Positions 14,629-17,067 of a stretch of 17,067 nt of DNA are shown in pieces. How positions within the stretch are numbered: position 1 is the stretch's first letter; every line of letters begins with the position of its first letter. The notes below the pieces were generated by a model that was not told the origin of the DNA, ran no database searches, and saw only the letters and a list, made by a program, of their open reading frames with translations. This stretch comes from an uncultured Acidimicrobiales bacterium (GTDB taxonomy: Bacteria; Actinomycetota; Acidimicrobiia; Acidimicrobiales; UBA10347): the NCBI GenBank assembly GCA_937942965.1, contig CALDGN010000304.1, positions 1-17,067 of the forward strand, given 5' to 3'. The position numbers and the translations under genes are program-made.

Positions 14629-14665
14629 GGCCCCTCGGGCAAGGGGCCCTAGCCCGTCGGGCTAG
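14629..14665. terminator. Tandem GC-rich hairpins between the nfu-like gene and imuA'
   Basis: Two perfect stems abut each other: GGCCCCT/AGGGGCC (14629-14635 with 14642-14648, 6-base loop) and CTAGCCC/GGGCTAG (14649-14655 with 14659-14665, 3-base loop). The second includes the stop codon of the minus-strand nfu-like gene (14664-14662). There is no T tract on either side, which is common for terminators in GC-rich actinobacteria. They would stop leftward transcription before the SOS promoter. An mRNA-stabilising or REP-like element is an alternative. Confidence 0.55.
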
Positions 14666-14976
14666 CCCTCGAACGAAGGGACTTCGACGCCGGGTCGATA
14701 GAAGGTGAACAGCTCTTCGATCGTCTCACCGAGCGCGCCGTCATCGGCGCCATGCGCCATGTTCACAGTGATCACATTGCTATTGATGTGCACCGTCTCG
14801 ACACCATGATGAGCAAACAGGCGACGCGCCAACTCGTCGCACGGGCGATCGTATTCAGGACCCGGAGCGCCGGCGTAGCGCTCGTGGCTCATACCCGTGA
14901 TCGAACGGTTGATCTCGAACCGCACAACACCCGGATTCGAGGACGGCTTCTTGACGACGGTGACCGGCTGACCCAT
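14662..14976 (-). CDS. Small Nfu/NifU N-terminal-domain-like protein
   Basis: 104 residues. KKPSSNPGVVRFEINRSITG (9-28) has the N-P-x-x-x-(K/R)-F opening of the Nfu N-terminal domain. CDELARRLFAHHGVETVHIN (47-66) and VITVN (69-73) correspond to the helix-strand elements (S-PLA-x-x-LF-x-x-x-GV-x-x-V, then ITVTK). The tail is ETIEELFTFYRPG. There is no C-terminal CxxC iron-sulfur domain, and the single cysteine is C47. It could modulate Fe-S cluster delivery, but that is inference from the fold. The ATG at 14976 is chosen because GGAGG lies just upstream (short 2-base spacing) and because the longer frame runs into the upstream membrane-protein gene. Fourth gene of the leftward rnhB operon, 11 bases after the membrane protein. 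Confidence 0.6.
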   Translation of the reverse strand: MGQPVTVVKKPSSNPGVVRFEINRSITGMSHERYAGAPGPEYDRPCDELARRLFAHHGVETVHINSNVITVNMAHGADDGALGETIEELFTFYRPGVEVPSFEG

Positions 14977-14987
14977 GGCCTCCGATG

Positions 14988-15368
14988 CTAACGGGTGGCT
15001 GACTCCGAAGGACCACTCCACGAAGCGATCCATGCGCCAATCGCCAACCCGAGCGACACCACCATCAGCACGGTGTGCACCACCTTGAAACCCACCGACC
15101 AGTCCCCGAGCAAGATCCCCGTTCCCCGGACCAGCCAATAGCTGACCGTCCAGACGATCAAGACCATCAGCGGAACCATCGTCCGGCGGATCATCCCCGC
15201 CGCGGCCACCACGGCCAGCACGACAAAGACCACGACCACGCCGATGCGCCACGCTCGCCCTGTCGACGTCAGATCGTCAGCGCCCAACACATTGCGCAAG
15301 CGAGACAGCCACAGGAACACCGTCCACGACGTCAGAATCCACGGCATCAACGACAACAAACGAGTCAC
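14988..15368 (-). CDS. Small integral membrane protein, co-translated with rnhB
   Basis: 126 residues from GTG 15368, which overlaps the rnhB stop as GTGA, so translation is probably coupled. Hydrophobic segments are near 8-22 (amphipathic, LMPWILTSWTVFLW), 42-59, 64-82 and 94-117, suggesting three or four helices. SYWLVRGTGILLGDWSVGFK is the longest polar loop. A longer upstream frame exists only because it runs antisense-like through rnhB in another frame and was discarded. I do not recognise the family; no catalytic motif is visible. Confidence 0.65.
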   Translation of the reverse strand: MTRLLSLMPWILTSWTVFLWLSRLRNVLGADDLTSTGRAWRIGVVVVFVVLAVVAAAGMIRRTMVPLMVLIVWTVSYWLVRGTGILLGDWSVGFKVVHTVLMVVSLGLAIGAWIASWSGPSESATR

Positions 15369-16126
15369 GCTGCCCCCTCTGCATCGCGTAGTTCTGGCTG
15401 GGCTCGTTCTGGCTGGGGCCGCTCGACGAAGTCGCTGGTTTCGAACAGCGGTTCCTGGCGGCGGCGCAACTCGACACCATTCACCGGCAACCCATCCATG
15501 AACGCCCACGAGTGCCGGTGCACGACACACGGTCCGACCTCGGCCAATGCAGACCGATGCCGAGGGCACGGATAGCCCTTGTTGTCTTCGAAGAAGTAGC
15601 CCGGATGCTCCTGCGCCATCGCCCGCATCATGCGGTCCCGCGTGACCTTGGCAATGATCGACGCCGCCGCAATCGACAAACAGTTCGCATCGCCCTTGAC
15701 AATCTTGGTCGTCTCACCACCAACGAAATCCCAGTTGCCATCGATCAGCGTGTGATCGACCGGCTGGCCGAGGCCTTCGATGGCTCGTCGAGCTGCAAGC
15801 TTTTGCGCCGCCGACATGCCGAGCTCATCGCACTCAGCCTCGCTGGCATGGCCGACCGCCCACGCCTCGCACCACTCCGTCACCCGGTCATACAACGACT
15901 CTCGCTCAGCCTCGTTCAACATCTTCGAATCGCGCACCTTGTAGATACGACGATCGCGAGGAATCACAACTGCGCCGACCGTCAACGGGCCCGCCCACGA
16001 ACCACGACCGACCTCGTCGACGCCAGCCACGCACTCGATGCCCTGATCCCAGCAGGCCTGTTCGTAGCGCCGACCAGGCGACGAGGACTTGAGCGCCTTG
16101 CGCAGTTTGGGAACGGACTGGTTCAT
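15365..16126 (-). CDS. rnhB: Ribonuclease HII
   Basis: 253 residues. This endonuclease cuts RNA in RNA-DNA hybrids and 5' of single misincorporated ribonucleotides, starting ribonucleotide excision repair. GVDEVGRGSWAGPLTVGAVV (35-54) is the RNase HII signature with catalytic D37 and E38. D129 (LIDGNWDF) and D146 (KGDANCLSIAAASIIAKVTRD) complete the D-E-D-D set, with the 17-residue spacing seen in the Thermotoga enzyme. GYPCPRH (184-190) is the usual loop near the active site. The last 30 residues (about 222-253, Pro/Glu/Arg-rich) extend beyond a typical 200-230-residue RNase HII. The start ATG 16126 has no clear ribosome-binding site and lies 27 bases after the upstream gene, in a short stretch with several ATGA motifs that suits translational re-initiation. 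Confidence 0.95.
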   Translation of the reverse strand: MNQSVPKLRKALKSSSPGRRYEQACWDQGIECVAGVDEVGRGSWAGPLTVGAVVIPRDRRIYKVRDSKMLNEAERESLYDRVTEWCEAWAVGHASEAECDELGMSAAQKLAARRAIEGLGQPVDHTLIDGNWDFVGGETTKIVKGDANCLSIAAASIIAKVTRDRMMRAMAQEHPGYFFEDNKGYPCPRHRSALAEVGPCVVHRHSWAFMDGLPVNGVELRRRQEPLFETSDFVERPQPERAQPELRDAEGAA

Positions 16127-16153
16127 CGGTGTGCGTGGCTCATCGGTTGTTCA

Positions 16154-17067
16154 TCAGCTCGTGCGAGGCCAGCCTGGATCTGCCAGCAACGTTTCGCCAC
16201 TCGCCTCGGTCGAATCGAAGTCAGAGTCGATCGACGACGCCGTCACTCGGATCGCGTCGTCATGCTCGACCTGCCACAGCACCGCCGGGCGGGGGCCGTG
16301 CCAGCGCACGCCGAACGACACGCTTCCGCCCTCGATCGGCACGCCGAGCACGTCAACAGTACGTCCACGCCACGAAACCGGAAGCGCTGGCAGCAGATCA
16401 AGATGTCCAGGGCGATCCGCCAGCAACCGAGACCGAACGCCGAGCATGAGCTGTGCACCGACGGCCGGATCGGCAAGGTCGTCGATCGAGTTCTTTCCGG
16501 CCAGCAGTTCGTCGATCTCTGGCAGGGCCGCAACCGTCGGCGTCAACGAGCGGACACGCTCGGCGACATCAGGCTGCTCAATCAGGTCAAGACGATTCGC
16601 AAGCGCGCCAAGCGCCCCAGGAAGCCAATCTGGACCAGAGAAACCCTGACGGTTCGAAGCATCGTGCGCGGCTCGAGCGACCGGTCCAATGACACGATCG
16701 AGCGCATCGAGCTGCGACGTCGAATCGCTGAGCTGACTCCAACGAGCCAGCGCAGCCAACAACGTCGGGTCATCATCGAGGCGATCCAGATCGGCCAGCA
16801 GCCGAGGCACATCGGCGCCGAATCCCGACTCGGCCATCGCCGTCATCACGGCGGGTACGGCGCCGAGTGTGGGCCACGAGGTCAGCAAGCCTCGGGCGGC
16901 GACCGAGGTCCGCTCACGGACATCGGACTCGCCGACATCGAAGCGAGCACCAGCGTCGAGGTGCACCTGCCAACCTCGCTCGATGTCATCAATCGTCGGG
17001 ACCGCGGCTTCGGGCCGGACCGTCTCGCCGAGTTCGATGACGAAACGAAGCGTGGCAGTGTGCGGCA
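16154..17067 (-). CDS. Glycosidase-like protein, C-terminal 304 residues (cut by right edge)
   Basis: The frame is open from the right edge to TGA 16156-16154; the true start lies outside the window (a GTG at 16966 is only internal). Visible features are a strand-rich opening (TATLRFVIELGETVRPEAAV), a helical Asp/Ala-rich middle (DVPRLLADLDRLDDDPTLLAALARWS), and a final beta domain with DLLPALPVSWRGRTVDVLGV and RWHGPRPAVLWQVE. The P-x-W-R-G-x-x-V-x-V and RWHGxRPAxLW patterns resemble C-terminal regions of actinobacterial glucosidase/debranching-type proteins, but catalytic residues would lie outside the window. It is the first visible gene of the rnhB operon. Identification as a glycosidase is tentative; coding status is secure. 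Confidence 0.5.
   Translation of the reverse strand, partial: PHTATLRFVIELGETVRPEAAVPTIDDIERGWQVHLDAGARFDVGESDVRERTSVAARGLLTSWPTLGAVPAVMTAMAESGFGADVPRLLADLDRLDDDPTLLAALARWSQLSDSTSQLDALDRVIGPVARAAHDASNRQGFSGPDWLPGALGALANRLDLIEQPDVAERVRSLTPTVAALPEIDELLAGKNSIDDLADPAVGAQLMLGVRSRLLADRPGHLDLLPALPVSWRGRTVDVLGVPIEGGSVSFGVRWHGPRPAVLWQVEHDDAIRVTASSIDSDFDSTEASGETLLADPGWPRTS

Overview
The window is GC-rich and compactly coded, with frequent GTG starts and 1-4 base gene overlaps. Its SOS boxes match the actinobacterial LexA consensus, and it carries the ImuA'/ImuB/DnaE2 mutagenesis proteins typical of actinobacteria. I infer an actinobacterium, possibly Acidimicrobiia (Ilumatobacter-like); no rRNA or tRNA in the window confirms this.

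Layout, left to right. Positions 1-141 (minus) hold the first 47 codons of dnaE2, the error-prone DNA polymerase, with a consensus LexA box directly upstream. Next is a minus-strand two-gene cassette (843-180): a 50-residue protein followed by a GG/DxD nucleotidyltransferase-fold protein, possibly toxin-antitoxin-like. A 121-base divergent spacer with several short repeats separates it from a plus-strand AraC-type regulator and a VOC-fold protein (965-2174).

The centre (2200-11791) is a divergent envelope locus of four large proteins. Leftward are a very large GT-C-like membrane protein with two predicted extracytoplasmic domains and an 8-helix membrane protein. Rightward are a membrane-anchored Ig-like (Big/invasin-type) protein and an overlapping 1178-residue chimera. 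The chimera has an NTF2-like region, a clan GH-A-like barrel with altered catalytic residues, a transmembrane helix, a VAQPV-type repeat linker and a C-terminal domain resembling a degenerate E2 acyltransferase. The two arms are separated by a short region with two inverted repeats. This locus is the best candidate for something undescribed.

Positions 11832-14557 (minus) carry imuB and imuA' behind a second, perfect 16-base SOS box. imuA', imuB and dnaE2 all point the same way, as in the classical cassette, but about 11.7 kb of other genes sits between imuB and dnaE2. Tandem GC-rich hairpins separate imuA' from an upstream housekeeping-type minus-strand operon (17067-14662): the C-terminal part of a glycosidase-like protein cut by the window edge, rnhB (RNase HII), a small membrane protein and an Nfu N-terminal-like protein.

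No mobile element, CRISPR array, tRNA or rRNA is recognisable, and no stretch over 300 bases lacks a gene.
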